NCBI RefSeq assembly: GCF_018403225.1
Contig: NZ_BOSG01000001.1
Span: 496,001-560,000, forward strand
From: Paenibacillus sp. J23TS9
GTDB lineage: Bacteria > Bacillota > Bacilli > Paenibacillales > Paenibacillaceae
Reading direction: 5' to 3'
DNA: 64,000 nt
Positions within the stretch are counted from its first letter, which is position 1; every line of letters begins with the position of its first letter. The notes below the pieces were generated by a model. It was not told the DNA's origin. It made no database searches and saw only the letters and a program-made list of their open reading frames with translations. The position numbers and the translations under genes were made by a program. Below are positions 7,405 to 17,873 of the stretch, in pieces.

Positions 7405-10023
7405 ATGGCTGTAAAAAATGATATTGTTGCCAATACAAAACAGCAATCAGCCGAAGAGTACATCCAGACCCTGATCAACAAGGCAAACAAGGCCCAGGAA
7501 AAATTTATGAGCATGACCCAGGAGCAAATCGATGACATCGTTCAGGCAATGGCCTTGGCAGGACTCGACAAGCATATGTATCTGGCAAAACTCGCGGTCG
7601 AAGAGACAGGAAGAGGCATCTACGAAGATAAAATCACCAAGAACATGTTCTCGACGGAGTATATTTACCACAGTATTAAGTATGAAAAGACCGTTGGTGT
7701 CATTGAAGACAATCCATATGAAAGCTATCAGAAAATAGCGGAGCCGGTCGGCATTATTATGGGGATTACACCCGTAACGAATCCGACATCAACGACGATG
7801 TTTAAAGCACTTATCTCTATTAAAACACGTAATCCTATTATTTTCGGCTTCCATCCTTCAGCCCAGCAATGCAGCAGAGAAGCGGCTAAAACATTGCTCG
7901 AGGCAGCCGTGAAGCATGGAGCCCCGGCAGACTGCATCCAGTGGATTGATGAGCCGAACATGGAAAAAACCAATGCTTTGATGAATCATCCGGATGTCGC
8001 CCTCATATTGGCAACCGGTGGTTCAGGCATGGTGCGCGCTGCATACAGCTGCGGCAAACCGGCTCTTGGCGTTGGACCTGGCAATGTCCCTTGCTTCATC
8101 GAAAAATCGGCGGATATCAACCAGGCGGTAACGGATCTGATCTTGTCCAAGTCTTTCGATAACGGTATGATTTGCGCTTCGGAACAGGCCGTAATCATCG
8201 AGGAGCCGATTTTTGACCAGGTTAAAAAGAAAATGATCGCTAACGGCTGCTACTTTGTGAATAAGGATGAGGCAGCCAAACTGACAGCTGGAGCTATTAA
8301 CGTGGAAAAATGCGCTGTCAATCCGGCGATTGTCGGCCAATCGGCTGTCAAGATCGCGGAAATGAGCGGCTTTAGCGTACCGGCCGGAACAAAAATACTG
8401 GTCGCTGAAATCGAAGGCGTAGGCATGAAGTACCCGTTGTCGGCTGAGAAGCTGAGTCCGGTACTGGCCTGCTACAAGGTGAAGAATGCTGCAGAAGGCA
8501 TCGAGCGGGCAGCTGAGGTCGTAGCCTTCGGCGGAATGGGACATTCGTCGGTCATCCACTCGCATAATGAGGAAGTTATTTTGAAATTCGCGGATCGGCT
8601 GCAAACGGGCCGTATTATTGTCAATTCGCCATCGACTCACGGCGCCATTGGGGATATCTACAATACGAACCTGCCGTCGCTGACGCTTGGCTGTGGATCA
8701 TATGGCCGGAATTCGACGTCGTCTAACGTGACCGCAGTCAATCTCATTAATGTGAAAAGGGTGGCTCGTCGTACAGTGAATATGCAGTGGTTCAAGGTAC
8801 CGGATAAGATTTATTTTGAAAAAGGCTCGACTCAGTATCTGGCTAAAATGCCGGATATCAGCCGCGTGGCAATCATTACGGATGCCGTTATGGTCAAACT
8901 TGGTTATGTGGAAAGAGTAGAACATTATCTGCGCCAGCGCCAAACACCGGTTGTCATTGAAGTCTTCTCGGATGTAGAGCCTGATCCTTCGACAACTACG
9001 GTAGACCGGGGTACAGAAATGATGAACCGGTTCCAGCCGGACTGCATTATCGCGCTTGGTGGCGGCTCGCCGATGGATGCCGCGAAAGCGATGTGGCTGT
9101 TCTATGAATATCCGGATACTGATTTTGAGAGCCTGAAGCAGAAATTCATGGACATCCGCAAACGGATCTACAAATATCCGCGTCTTGGACAAAAAGCGAA
9201 ATTTGTCGCGATTCCAACAACATCGGGCACAGGCTCGGAAGTTACTTCGTTCGCTGTTATCACGGACAAAAACCAGGGTAATACGAAGTATCCACTTGCG
9301 GATTACGAGTTAACGCCGGATGTGGCGATTGTGGATCCGGAATTCGTATTCACTTTGCCGAAAACCGCAGTCGCCGATACCGGTATGGATGTATTGACAC
9401 ATGCGATTGAAGCTTACGTTTCGGTTATGGCCAGCGATTACACGGATGGGCTCGCAATCAAAGCGATCCAGCTGGTGTTCCAATATCTGGAGCAATCGGC
9501 ATTGACAGGAGATCATTTAGCACGTGAGAAAATGCATAATGCCTCGACGCTGGCAGGCATGGCTTTCGCCAACGCGTTCCTGGGCATCAATCACAGTCTT
9601 GCGCATAAGTGGGGCGGGGAGTATCACACAGCACATGGCCGCACCAATGCCATTCTGATGCCGCATGTCATCCGTTATAATGCGAAGAAACCAACGAAGT
9701 TCGCTTCGTTCCCTAAATACTCGCATTTTATCGCCGATGAACGTTATGCTGAAATCGCCCGTATTTTGGGTCTGCCAGCCCGCACAACAGAAGAAGGCGT
9801 GAATAGCCTCATTCTGGCGATCCGCAAGATGAATAAAACGCTGGGAATCGAGGAATCGTTCCAGGAGCTGGGCTTCGATGCCAAGGATTTTGAAGCACGC
9901 GTCGATTATTTGGCGGATCGCGCATTCGAAGATCAGTGCACGACGGCCAATCCTAAGCTTCCGCTTGTAACAGAACTGGCAGAAGTATATCGGGATGCCT
10001 TCTACGGTCGCTTCGAGAATTAA
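7405..10023 (+). CDS. adhE: Bifunctional acetaldehyde-CoA/alcohol dehydrogenase
   Basis: Fermentative enzyme reducing acetyl-CoA to acetaldehyde and then ethanol, regenerating two NAD+. The 872 residues are full length. The N-terminal aldehyde dehydrogenase half (1 to about 440) has its catalytic Cys in NGMICASEQ (about 257). A linker follows, then an iron-dependent alcohol dehydrogenase half with [22 protein letters not shown] and [13 protein letters not shown] supplying nucleotide and metal-binding residues. ATG 7405 is chosen over ATG 7396 because GAGAGG (7390-7395) abuts 7396 but is 9 bases from 7405. It is a single-gene unit controlled by the Fnr/Rex-like region upstream and pairs with pflB-pflA next door, which supplies acetyl-CoA anaerobically. 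Confidence 0.95.
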   Translation: MAVKNDIVANTKQQSAEEYIQTLINKANKAQEKFMSMTQEQIDDIVQAMALAGLDKHMYLAKLAVEETGRGIYEDKITKNMFSTEYIYHSIKYEKTVGVIEDNPYESYQKIAEPVGIIMGITPVTNPTSTTMFKALISIKTRNPIIFGFHPSAQQCSREAAKTLLEAAVKHGAPADCIQWIDEPNMEKTNALMNHPDVALILATGGSGMVRAAYSCGKPALGVGPGNVPCFIEKSADINQAVTDLILSKSFDNGMICASEQAVIIEEPIFDQVKKKMIANGCYFVNKDEAAKLTAGAINVEKCAVNPAIVGQSAVKIAEMSGFSVPAGTKILVAEIEGVGMKYPLSAEKLSPVLACYKVKNAAEGIERAAEVVAFGGMGHSSVIHSHNEEVILKFADRLQTGRIIVNSPSTHGAIGDIYNTNLPSLTLGCGSYGRNSTSSNVTAVNLINVKRVARRTVNMQWFKVPDKIYFEKGSTQYLAKMPDISRVAIITDAVMVKLGYVERVEHYLRQRQTPVVIEVFSDVEPDPSTTTVDRGTEMMNRFQPDCIIALGGGSPMDAAKAMWLFYEYPDTDFESLKQKFMDIRKRIYKYPRLGQKAKFVAIPTTSGTGSEVTSFAVITDKNQGNTKYPLADYELTPDVAIVDPEFVFTLPKTAVADTGMDVLTHAIEAYVSVMASDYTDGLAIKAIQLVFQYLEQSALTGDHLAREKMHNASTLAGMAFANAFLGINHSLAHKWGGEYHTAHGRTNAILMPHVIRYNAKKPTKFASFPKYSHFIADERYAEIARILGLPARTTEEGVNSLILAIRKMNKTLGIEESFQELGFDAKDFEARVDYLADRAFEDQCTTANPKLPLVTELAEVYRDAFYGRFEN

Positions 10024-10046
10024 CATGGACAGAAAATGATGGGAAC

Positions 10047-10110
10047 TGTGACAAGTATCACGCGCAAAGTGATATTTGTCACAGTCATTTTCAGAAAAAA
10101 CCAGTAAACT
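10047..10110 (+). promoter_or_regulatory. Tandem Fnr boxes forming a long inverted repeat upstream of pflB
   Basis: Two boxes, TGTGA-CAAGTA-TCACG (10047-10062) and AGTGA-TATTTG-TCACA (10068-10083), have centres 21 bp apart as at nirB. A TAAACT -10-like element at 10105-10110 would place the second box at about -41.5. Together the boxes make a 16-bp inverted repeat (15 of 16 pair) around a 7-base loop, just past the adhE stop, so the same DNA may also act as a weak terminator hairpin. Confidence 0.65.
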
Positions 10111-10189
10111 GAACTTGTAAAAAGAACATCGCATATGAAGCGGAAGCTGCATAAAGGCGCAGGGCATTAGGCATAAATAAAGCGATATT

Positions 10190-10205
10190 TGTGAAAATAG
10201 TCACA
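10190..10205 (+). promoter_or_regulatory. Third Fnr box upstream of pflB
   Basis: A perfect TGTGA-AAATAG-TCACA box lies 99 bp before the pflB start. No strong -10 is seen at the expected distance, so it may serve a second weaker promoter or act upstream. The flanks also resemble a Rex site with one mismatch in the core. Confidence 0.65.
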
Positions 10206-10303
10206 ATACTTTAGTCCTAACAGCGGATTCATGCGGGTTCAGGAGATGTGAGATTTCCTTCAAGCTCATGGTCTCTATTAAATAAAAAGATGGAGGGATT
10301 CAG

Positions 10304-12565
10304 ATGTCGGTGCTAGAAAAAGATGTTCAAAACATGCAATCGGGCTGGAAAGGTTTTAAGAAGGGAAAATGGACGAAGGCAGTAAATGTGAATGACTTTA
10401 TTGAAAGCAACATCAATCCATACGAAGGCAATGAAGAGTTTCTGGCGGGTCCTACGAATAACACGACCGAGCTTTGGAAGATCGTTTCTGATCTTACCAA
10501 AAAAGAACGGGATAACGGCGGTGTGCTTGATGTTGACGTGAACACGGTTTCGACGATTGTTTCTCATCAGCCGGGGTACCTCGACAAGGACAAAGAGCAG
10601 ATCGTCGGCGTACAAACCGATGCCCCATTCAAGCGTTCCATTCAACCTTTCGGCGGAATCCGCATGATGATTGATGCTTGCAAGGCGTATGGCTTTGAAC
10701 TTCCCGAAGAAATGATTAAGACATTTACGGATATCCGCAAAACGCACAACCAAGGTGTGTTTGATGCATATACAACAGATATGCGAGCTGCTCGTAAGGC
10801 AGGCATTATCACGGGTCTTCCCGATGCATACGGCCGCGGCCGGATTATTGGCGATTACCGCCGCGTATCTCTTTATGGAGTAGATTTTCTGATAAAAGAG
10901 AAAAAGCAGGAGCTTATGGAGCTGGAAGTCGATGTCATCGATGAAGATGTGATTCGACTGCGTGAGGAATTATCTGAACAAATTCGTGCTCTTGGCGAGC
11001 TGAAGCAAATGGCTGCCATGCATGGATATGATATTTCCAAGCCGGCGCAAAATGCCAAAGAGGCCTTCCAATGGCTTTACTTCGGTTATTTAGCAGCTAT
11101 TAAGGAACAGAACGGTGCGGCTATGTCGCTTGGACGCGTTTCCTCGTTCCTCGATATCTATATTGAACGGGATTTGGCGGAAGGCGTACTTTCGGAAGAT
11201 CAGGCGCAGGAGCTTGTAGACCATTTTGTTATGAAGCTCAGAATTGTAAAATTCCTGCGTACGCCTGATTATAATGAACTATTTAGTGGTGACCCAACCT
11301 GGGTTACTGAATCGATCGGCGGCATGTCTTCGAACGGCCAAACCCGTGTGACGAAGAACAGCTTCCGTTTCCTGCACACCCTGTATAACCTGGGACCTGC
11401 GCCGGAACCAAACTTGACCGTGCTTTGGTCCGAACAACTGCCTGAAGGTTTCAAAAAATACTGCTCGAAGGTATCGATCGAGACCAGCTCGATTCAATAT
11501 GAGAATGATGACCTGATGCGTCCGATCTATGGCGACGATTATGGTATTGCCTGCTGTGTATCCGCGATGCGTATCGGTAAGCAGATGCAGTTCTTCGGTG
11601 CCCGCGCGAATCTGGCCAAGTGCTTACTGTATGCCATTAACGGTGGTATTGATGAGAAGTCCGGTGATCAGGTTGGTCCGGAATATCCGACCATTACAGC
11701 TGAAGTGCTGGAATACGATGAGGTCATCAAACGCTTTAAACCAATGATGGAATGGCTCGCCAAGCTGTACATGAACACACTGAATGTCATTCATTTTATG
11801 CATGATAAATATTCCTACGAACGTATTGAAATGGCGCTCCATGACCGTGATATTCTGCGCACGATGGCCTGCGGCATCGCCGGCTTGTCGGTAGCAGCCG
11901 ACTCGCTGAGTGCCATCAAATTCGCCAAGGTAAAACCAGTGCGTAACGAAAAGGGTATAGCGGTCGACTTTGAAATCGAAGGTGAATATCCTTGCTACGG
12001 AAACAATGATGACCGCGTAGACAGCATAGCCGTTGAATTGGTAGAGACCTTCATGAGCATGATCCGTAAGCACAAAGCGTACCGTAACGCCATGCCGACC
12101 CAATCGGTTCTGACCATTACGTCTAATGTGGTGTACGGCAAAAAGACAGGGACAACACCGGATGGACGCAAAGCGGGAGAACCGTTTGCCCCTGGCGCCA
12201 ACCCAATGCATGGACGTGACAAGAAGGGAGCGCTCGCTTCCCTCAGTTCGGTTGCCAAACTTCCTTATGAGGATAGTCTTGACGGCATTTCGAATACTTT
12301 CTCGATCGTGCCTAAAGCTCTCGGCAAGGAACCGGAGGTTCGTAAATCGAATCTGGTTGCCATGCTGGATGGGTATTTCGGAAGCAAGGCGCATCATCTG
12401 AACGTCAACGTCTTTGACCGCGAACAGCTGATTGATGCGATGGATCATCCGGAAAATTATCCGCAGCTGACCATCCGTGTATCGGGTTATGCCGTTAACT
12501 TTGTGAAGCTGACACGGGAACAGCAGCTGGATGTCATCAACCGTACATTCCACGGTTCGATGTAA
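10304..12565 (+). CDS. pflB: Formate C-acetyltransferase (pyruvate formate-lyase)
   Basis: Glycyl-radical enzyme converting pyruvate and CoA to acetyl-CoA and formate under anaerobic conditions. At 753 residues it has the usual length. The paired catalytic cysteines are in GIACCVSAM (about 416-417), and the radical glycine is in [12 protein letters not shown] near residue 727. ATG 10304 follows GGAGGG closely. Its activase pflA starts 60 bases downstream, and the pair is probably one transcript. Three Fnr boxes lie in the 280-bp leader. The acetyl-CoA it makes can feed adhE immediately upstream. No formate dehydrogenase or formate channel is nearby. Confidence 0.96.
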   Translation: MSVLEKDVQNMQSGWKGFKKGKWTKAVNVNDFIESNINPYEGNEEFLAGPTNNTTELWKIVSDLTKKERDNGGVLDVDVNTVSTIVSHQPGYLDKDKEQIVGVQTDAPFKRSIQPFGGIRMMIDACKAYGFELPEEMIKTFTDIRKTHNQGVFDAYTTDMRAARKAGIITGLPDAYGRGRIIGDYRRVSLYGVDFLIKEKKQELMELEVDVIDEDVIRLREELSEQIRALGELKQMAAMHGYDISKPAQNAKEAFQWLYFGYLAAIKEQNGAAMSLGRVSSFLDIYIERDLAEGVLSEDQAQELVDHFVMKLRIVKFLRTPDYNELFSGDPTWVTESIGGMSSNGQTRVTKNSFRFLHTLYNLGPAPEPNLTVLWSEQLPEGFKKYCSKVSIETSSIQYENDDLMRPIYGDDYGIACCVSAMRIGKQMQFFGARANLAKCLLYAINGGIDEKSGDQVGPEYPTITAEVLEYDEVIKRFKPMMEWLAKLYMNTLNVIHFMHDKYSYERIEMALHDRDILRTMACGIAGLSVAADSLSAIKFAKVKPVRNEKGIAVDFEIEGEYPCYGNNDDRVDSIAVELVETFMSMIRKHKAYRNAMPTQSVLTITSNVVYGKKTGTTPDGRKAGEPFAPGANPMHGRDKKGALASLSSVAKLPYEDSLDGISNTFSIVPKALGKEPEVRKSNLVAMLDGYFGSKAHHLNVNVFDREQLIDAMDHPENYPQLTIRVSGYAVNFVKLTREQQLDVINRTFHGSM

Positions 12566-12625
12566 TGACTGGATGTTTATATACTAAATTTTAAAGAGAA
12601 GCGGATGCGGAAAGGGTGACTTCAT

Positions 12626-13366
12626 ATGATCAAGGGACATATCCATTCCATGGAGACCTTTGGAACAGTAGACGGACCGGGCATCCGCTTTGTCCTTTTT
12701 ATGCAAGGCTGCTTGCTGAAATGCGAGTACTGCCATAACCCGGATACCTGGGCACTGAATGAGGGCAAAGAGATGACGGTCGAGGATGCTTTAGCCGAAA
12801 TTGAGCCTTATTTGAACTATTACCGTTCCTCGGGAGGCGGGCTAACGGTTTCCGGTGGGGAACCCACGTTACAATCGCATTTTGTAGCGGAGTTATTTAA
12901 GGAAGTGAAGAACCGCTGGAATCTGCATACCACGCTCGACAGCAACGGCTTTAACGAGGCGGAGCGGATACATCAGCTGCTTGAAGTGACAGATCTCGTG
13001 CTGCTGGATATTAAGCATATCGATGATGAGAAGCATATTAAGCTGACGGGCAAGTCCAACGAGCGTACGCTTCGTACCGCGCAGTGGTTATCGGATCATG
13101 GTCGTAAAATGTGGATCCGGCATGTGTACGTTCCTGGTATTCACGACCAGGAAGAAGATCTGATCAATCTGGGCAGATTTATCGGCACCCTAAAAGGTGT
13201 GGAAAAATTCGAGATCCTGCCCTATCATCAAATGGGAATTTACAAATGGGAGGCTCTTGGCAAAGAGTACCCGTTACAGGGTGTACCGAGCCCCACAGAA
13301 GAAGAAGTACAGCGGGCATACCGTTTAATAGAAGAGGGACGAAAGCAGACTGCTGCCGTGTCGTAA
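12626..13366 (+). CDS. pflA: Pyruvate formate-lyase-activating enzyme
   Basis: Radical SAM activase of 246 residues that installs the glycyl radical on PflB. The [4Fe-4S]-binding CxxxCxxC is C29-C33-C36 in GCLLKCEYCHNP, with the usual preceding GTVDGPGIRF. SGGEP (SAM-binding glycine motif) and a late HVYVPGIHD stretch complete the fold. AAAGGGTGA precedes ATG 12626. It follows pflB by 60 bases and ends at a rho-independent terminator, closing the pflBA operon. Confidence 0.96.
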   Translation: MIKGHIHSMETFGTVDGPGIRFVLFMQGCLLKCEYCHNPDTWALNEGKEMTVEDALAEIEPYLNYYRSSGGGLTVSGGEPTLQSHFVAELFKEVKNRWNLHTTLDSNGFNEAERIHQLLEVTDLVLLDIKHIDDEKHIKLTGKSNERTLRTAQWLSDHGRKMWIRHVYVPGIHDQEEDLINLGRFIGTLKGVEKFEILPYHQMGIYKWEALGKEYPLQGVPSPTEEEVQRAYRLIEEGRKQTAAVS

Positions 13367-13373
13367 GATTTAA

Positions 13374-13413
13374 AAAGAGCTCTTTTCCGCAGCCGGGAAA
13401 AGGGTTCTTTTTT
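13374..13413 (+). terminator. Terminator of pflBA
   Basis: AAAGA and CTTTTCC arms (13374-13388) pair with GGGAAAAG and TCTTT (13395-13410) with a small internal loop, followed by T residues. Confidence 0.8.
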
Positions 13414-13556
13414 CATGTGGAAATTCTCCGATGCCCCTAGCGGCCATTGGCTGTAAAAAACAATTTTTATGATGCAGATTCACTTCGATCTGTGTATGCC
13501 GAATGTCGTTCTTTTGAAAATTAGTAGAGGATTTTATCCCCTAATTAGCAGATTAT

Positions 13557-13593
13557 TACACTAACGATAGTGTATACTCATTCTTATAATGAG
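13557..13593 (+). promoter_or_regulatory. Paired operator-like palindromes before the solute-binding gene
   Basis: TACACTA-acga-TAGTGTA (13557-13574) is a perfect 7-bp dyad, closely followed by CTCATT-cttat-AATGAG (13577-13593). A TATACT -10-like hexamer overlaps them. Placed 31-67 bp before the start of the binding-protein gene, they are likely regulator sites, perhaps for the YesN-type regulator or a repressor. No regulator is proven. Confidence 0.45.
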
Positions 13594-13623
13594 AATTGTA
13601 AGATGTTTCGAGGGGGATCAACA

Positions 13624-15003
13624 ATGAAGATAAAGAGAAGTTTGATTCTTTTGATGTCGTTTTGCATGGTATCTTCACTTCTGTTGTCAGCCTGTGAAAA
13701 CACACAAACAAATGTAAACGCATCCACCACTGCCAAAACCAAAGACGAAGAGTCGCATAAAGCGGAACCTTTTGAATTGACACTCCGTCATACCCAGATT
13801 GGTAAAGATAAGGAAAAACGCTTTGCCATTTTGAATGATGTGGTGAAAAAGGTGGAAAGCGAAGTGGAAGGATTGACATTCAGACTGGATGGCGTTGAAT
13901 CGGATGTGAACCGCAAAGAAAAGCTGCGCGGCGAGATGGCCGCAGGTAATCCTCCGGATATATTTGACCTGTTTGGCAGTCCGGACTCCAAAATATACGC
14001 CAAAGAAGGCAAACTACTGGATCTGACACCCATTATTGAAGAGCTTGGCATCAAGGACAAATTCTCTTCTCTGGAACCATTTACTTACGAAGGCGAGGTT
14101 TATGGGCTTCCGATTGGCGGGTCGGCTGAAGGCTTCTTCTATAATAAAGAGTATTTCAATAAAAAAGGCTGGAAGCCGCCAACCACATTTGCCGAGCTTG
14201 AACAAATGCTGGCCGAAATCAAGGCAGACGGCAGAGTGCCGATTGCCGCTGCTTCCAAAGACGGCTGGGTACCATTGATGCTCACCAATCACCTGTGGTC
14301 GCGTTATGCGGGTCCGGATATTACAGCCAAATTCGCTTCAGGCGAAGCTAAATGGACGGATCCGAATGTCATTAAGGCATTTGCGAAGCATCAGGAATGG
14401 GAGAATAAGGGCTATTTTAAAAAGGGTGAGCTTGGTTATGAATATCCCGAATATACGACCCAATTTACGGACGGCACGGCCATACTGATGTACGACGGCA
14501 CATGGAAATCCTCCGTATTCAAAAAAGGGGAGTCTGGTGCGGCCATGGTCGGCAAGGTCGGATTTTTCAATCTTCCACCTTTGGAGGGAGGTGTCGGTGA
14601 CCAAGCATCGCTGATGTTCAATGTCAACAACGGCTATGGTTTTTCGGCTGCAGTAGCCAAAGATCCGCGCAAGCTTGAAGCTGTGAAATCCTTTATCAAA
14701 AATATGTTCAATGAAGATATGCAAATCCGCGGACTGGTCGAAGACGGTGTTCTGCCTGCCATGAATCTCGATGTTTCGGTACTTGCTTCGAGCCTCAACG
14801 ATACCCTGATGAAGGAGATCGTGGATGTGCTGGAAAATGCCCATACAAAGTTTGCGGCGTTCGATTCCCTGATCCAAACGGATGTGACCTCTGAAATCAG
14901 CAATGTCCAAATTCAAAAGCTCATCAGCAATCAAACGACACCGAAAAAAATGGCTGAAGCCCTGCAGAAAGTACAGAATGAAGCCAATGCTTTAGCAGAA
15001 TAA
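13624..15003 (+). CDS. ABC transporter solute-binding lipoprotein, family 1 (sugar type)
   Basis: A 459-residue lipoprotein: the signal MKIKRSLILLMSFCMVSSLL ends in the lipobox LLSAC, so it is probably anchored outside the membrane. The mature part has the family 1 sugar-binding pattern, with GNPPDIFDLFGSPD, GEVYGLPIGGSAEGFFYNKEYFNKKGW and TFAELEQML typical of these proteins. ATG 13624 follows GAGGGGGATC; the longer frame upstream lacks a site. It is followed by a YesM/YesN sensor-regulator pair and a hexosaminidase, but no membrane permease or ATPase is present. It must therefore use permeases encoded elsewhere, or act as a ligand-sensing partner of the kinase. Substrate unknown. Confidence 0.85.
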   Translation: MKIKRSLILLMSFCMVSSLLLSACENTQTNVNASTTAKTKDEESHKAEPFELTLRHTQIGKDKEKRFAILNDVVKKVESEVEGLTFRLDGVESDVNRKEKLRGEMAAGNPPDIFDLFGSPDSKIYAKEGKLLDLTPIIEELGIKDKFSSLEPFTYEGEVYGLPIGGSAEGFFYNKEYFNKKGWKPPTTFAELEQMLAEIKADGRVPIAAASKDGWVPLMLTNHLWSRYAGPDITAKFASGEAKWTDPNVIKAFAKHQEWENKGYFKKGELGYEYPEYTTQFTDGTAILMYDGTWKSSVFKKGESGAAMVGKVGFFNLPPLEGGVGDQASLMFNVNNGYGFSAAVAKDPRKLEAVKSFIKNMFNEDMQIRGLVEDGVLPAMNLDVSVLASSLNDTLMKEIVDVLENAHTKFAAFDSLIQTDVTSEISNVQIQKLISNQTTPKKMAEALQKVQNEANALAE

Positions 15004-15069
15004 GTGAAAATCTAAAAACATCGAAAATGCCGCAGCAGGCGTTACAGGAAAAAGATTGGAAGAGTGCCT

Positions 15070-16905
15070 ATGAATTTGCGCATCAAATTATTTACGGCAT
15101 TTGTGGTATTAATCATTGTTCCTCTCTGCATATTGGGTGTTGTCACCTATATTGTCTCTTCGCATTCTATTGAGGAAAAATACAGCCGTCAGACGGAATA
15201 TTCTCTAAAAGCGATAAGCTATAGCATCAGTACCGTGCTGAAGCAGATGGATAATGTCACGGACAACGGAATTGCCACTTCAGTATTTCACATGGCCCTT
15301 GCTGCCAAGGATCCTACCAAGCAGGATTTGAATGCTGAACAGCTGAGTCTGAATAACAGCCAGCGGAACTTTCGGAGTCTGCTCTACAATCATCCGGCAA
15401 TCAGCTATGCTTTCCTCTATAATCTGAACGGATCAGGCAAAAACAGTAATGTATCGATCTTCACCAAGGAAAATTTCACAACCATGCCCTTTGAGGATTT
15501 CAAAAAACAACCGTTATACAAAGAGGTAATGGATCTCAACGGTGTGCCCAAATGGATTGCGCCGCATGAGTATCCTGAACTAACGGGGACTGAGCCGGTT
15601 TTCACACAAATTCGGTTGATCAAAGAGCTTAGCTATTTTAAAAATATCGGTATTTTGGTGGTCCAAATCAAAAACTGGGATATAGAATCGATCTTCCATA
15701 ACCTGTCTCCAACCCAAAGCATGCAATCTACAGAATTTATGCTGGTGAATGATGATGGTCTAATTCTTTATGATCCGAATAAAGCATTTGAAGGACAGCA
15801 GCTCAGCACAGTTATGAAAAAACCGGTGAAGTTTGGAAGCGGATATCAAAGCTTCAAGACAGATTTCCATGATGAGAAGAGCATTGTTTCCATATATCAT
15901 CTTAAGGATTACTCATGGAATCTGGTATCGGTCACCTCCTGGAAATCACTTTCAAAGGAAACCCTTGTGTTTGCCCAGTGGTTTATCGGTATCACTTTGC
16001 TGTGCCTGCTCGCTGCGATCACCTTCAATATGGTGTTCATGAGACGGATTACAGGATCCATCGCAGTCATTGTCCGTTTCATGAGAAAGGTGGAGGGCGG
16101 AGATTTCAACGTCCGTGTCGAGGACCGCGGAAAAGATGAGCTTCATATTCTGGCCAAAGGCTTCAATGATCTGGTGGATCAAATCAACAGCCTGTTCAAA
16201 CAGATCAACACCAAGCAGAAGCAGAAGACCCAGGCCGAGCTTCGGGTGCTTCAAGCCCAGATCAAACCGCATTTCTTGTTTAATACACTGGAATCCATTA
16301 ATGTACTGGCTATTCAGAATGAAGGAGTCAAGGTCAGCGAAATGGTGCATAGGCTGGGTAGCATCTTACGGATTAGCATTCAAGACAAGGAGGAAATCCC
16401 CCTGGATCAGGAAATTGAACATCTGCAGAGCTACCTAGAAATACAGAAATTCCGGTTTGATGACTTGTTTGATTATGAAATCGACATACCGCCTGAGCTG
16501 AGGAGACGGAGCGTGTTGAAGCTGACGCTGCAACCGCTCGTGGAAAATTGCATTCAGCACGGTTTCGAAGGCATCGCATACACGGGGCATATTCATATTT
16601 CCTGCTGGGCGGATCAGGGACGCATTATTTTGCAGGTTCAAGACAACGGAATTGGCATGGAACCGAACCAGCTTCTGAAGTTCCAATATATGAAGACAGA
16701 CAAGGAAGATGTGGCTGACAGAAAAGACCAGGTCAGATATCTTTATGAGGAAAGACGGGGTTTGGGTGTACGGAGCGTGGCTGACCGGATCAGAATTCAC
16801 TACGGGGAGCAGTATGGACTTTTTATATGTTCATCGCATCTGACTGGAACGATTATTCAGTGTGTTATTCCTGATGCTGAATGGAGGGATTGGAATGATT
16901 CTTAA
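15070..16905 (+). CDS. Sensor histidine kinase, YesM family
   Basis: A 611-residue membrane kinase. TM1 is about 5-35 (FTAFVVLIIVPLCILGVVTY). A large extracellular sensing region, Cache-like in size, runs to about 300, and TM2 lies in WFIGITLLCLLAAITF. HAMP follows, then the YesM-type phosphoacceptor segment QAQIKPHFLFNTLESINVL with its His, and the ATPase domain with PLVENCIQHGFEG and DNGIGM. GGAAGAG five bases before ATG 15070 sets the start. It overlaps the regulator gene by 11 bases, so the two are translationally linked. YesM/YesN pairs in Paenibacillus commonly sit beside carbohydrate importers, which suits the binding lipoprotein upstream. Confidence 0.9.
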   Translation: MNLRIKLFTAFVVLIIVPLCILGVVTYIVSSHSIEEKYSRQTEYSLKAISYSISTVLKQMDNVTDNGIATSVFHMALAAKDPTKQDLNAEQLSLNNSQRNFRSLLYNHPAISYAFLYNLNGSGKNSNVSIFTKENFTTMPFEDFKKQPLYKEVMDLNGVPKWIAPHEYPELTGTEPVFTQIRLIKELSYFKNIGILVVQIKNWDIESIFHNLSPTQSMQSTEFMLVNDDGLILYDPNKAFEGQQLSTVMKKPVKFGSGYQSFKTDFHDEKSIVSIYHLKDYSWNLVSVTSWKSLSKETLVFAQWFIGITLLCLLAAITFNMVFMRRITGSIAVIVRFMRKVEGGDFNVRVEDRGKDELHILAKGFNDLVDQINSLFKQINTKQKQKTQAELRVLQAQIKPHFLFNTLESINVLAIQNEGVKVSEMVHRLGSILRISIQDKEEIPLDQEIEHLQSYLEIQKFRFDDLFDYEIDIPPELRRRSVLKLTLQPLVENCIQHGFEGIAYTGHIHISCWADQGRIILQVQDNGIGMEPNQLLKFQYMKTDKEDVADRKDQVRYLYEERRGLGVRSVADRIRIHYGEQYGLFICSSHLTGTIIQCVIPDAEWRDWNDS

Positions 16906-17683
16906 AGTGCTGCTGGTGGATGATGAGGCTCCGATACTTAATAATCTGAAGAGCATCATTCCCTGGAAAGAAATGAATATGCAGGTGCTTACGGCCAGAA
17001 GCGGGCAGGAGGCGTTGGGACTTTTTGAAATCCATAATCCGGATATTATTTTATGTGATATCCGGATGCCCGTGATGGATGGTTTGACCTTGGTCGGCCA
17101 GCTTAGGGACAAAGGATCTATGGCTGAGATCATTTTGCTGACGGGATACCAGGAGTTTGAATATGCAAAAGCCGGAATTAAGTATAAAGTCCGCGATTAT
17201 ATCTGCAAGCCAATACATTACAAAGAGTTGGAAAATAATATCCGCGCTATTGGTGAACAGATTGTACAGAACCGGCTTAAGGATCCTTTCCGGCAGACCG
17301 TATCCAGAATCCAGGAAAATGAGGACGATCAAATTGTCCGGAAAAATCCGCAGCAGCTGATGGGTGAAGCCGTTGGTTACATCGCGGACAAACTCGACAA
17401 AGATCTCGGTATCGAAGAACTGGCGGGGTATCTCGGAATCAGCTGCAGCTATTTCAGTTTGCTTTTCAAGAACCATCTGGGCATGACCTTTGTGGAATAT
17501 GTCACCTCCAAGCGTATTGAAGCCGCCAAATACTTGTTAGTCCATAGTGAAAAAAGTATTACCCAAATCGGTTCTGGCATCGGCTATCACGAAAGGCGGT
17601 ACTTTACAAAAGTATTCCAGCGGTATACCGGCATGACTCCTTCGGAATTCCGCGACCAAGCTAGGAACATCCCTGCTATATAA
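16895..17683 (+). CDS. Response regulator with AraC-type DNA-binding domain, YesN family
   Basis: A 262-residue regulator. The receiver domain occupies about 1-125, with acidic VDDE near the start, the phospho-acceptor Asp in IILCDIRMPVMDG and the conserved Lys in ICKPIHYK. The AraC helix-turn-helix pair is C-terminal (LGIEELAGYLGISCSYFSLLFK, then KSITQIGSGIGYHERRYFTKVF and MTPSEFR). It is short for YesN, since many members carry a longer middle region. GGAGGG precedes ATG 16895, inside the end of the kinase gene. It probably activates the binding-protein operon and perhaps the hexosaminidase downstream. Confidence 0.9.
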   Translation: MILKVLLVDDEAPILNNLKSIIPWKEMNMQVLTARSGQEALGLFEIHNPDIILCDIRMPVMDGLTLVGQLRDKGSMAEIILLTGYQEFEYAKAGIKYKVRDYICKPIHYKELENNIRAIGEQIVQNRLKDPFRQTVSRIQENEDDQIVRKNPQQLMGEAVGYIADKLDKDLGIEELAGYLGISCSYFSLLFKNHLGMTFVEYVTSKRIEAAKYLLVHSEKSITQIGSGIGYHERRYFTKVFQRYTGMTPSEFRDQARNIPAI

Positions 17684-17801
17684 AATGGATTGAAGTCTGT
17701 TCTTCGTTCATCTCGGCCCATACGGCATTACACATGTGAAGACGTACCTTTACTTCGTTTTAATTTAAGTGATCTGGTTTTGTGAAGCTGGTTTTATGTG
17801 A

Positions 17802-17842
17802 GGATTTTGCAGAAAACGCTGGAATGGCTTTTTGCAAAATCC
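17802..17842 (+). promoter_or_regulatory. Leader hairpin upstream of the GH3 gene
   Basis: A perfect 10-bp inverted repeat (GGATTTTGCA at 17802-17811 and TGCAAAATCC at 17833-17842), extended by a few further pairs, lies 32 bp before the GH3 start. No T run follows, so it is not an ordinary terminator. It could be an operator or an RNA structure near the ribosome site. Confidence 0.4.
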
Positions 17843-17873
17843 CGAACTTATATATAAAGGATGTGTAGAGAAA

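Noticed and set aside
11624..12553. 309-codon minus-strand open frame opposite pflB
   Set aside because: It lies wholly inside pflB in antisense. Its His/Arg-rich composition is typical of a codon-bias shadow and no ribosome site was found.
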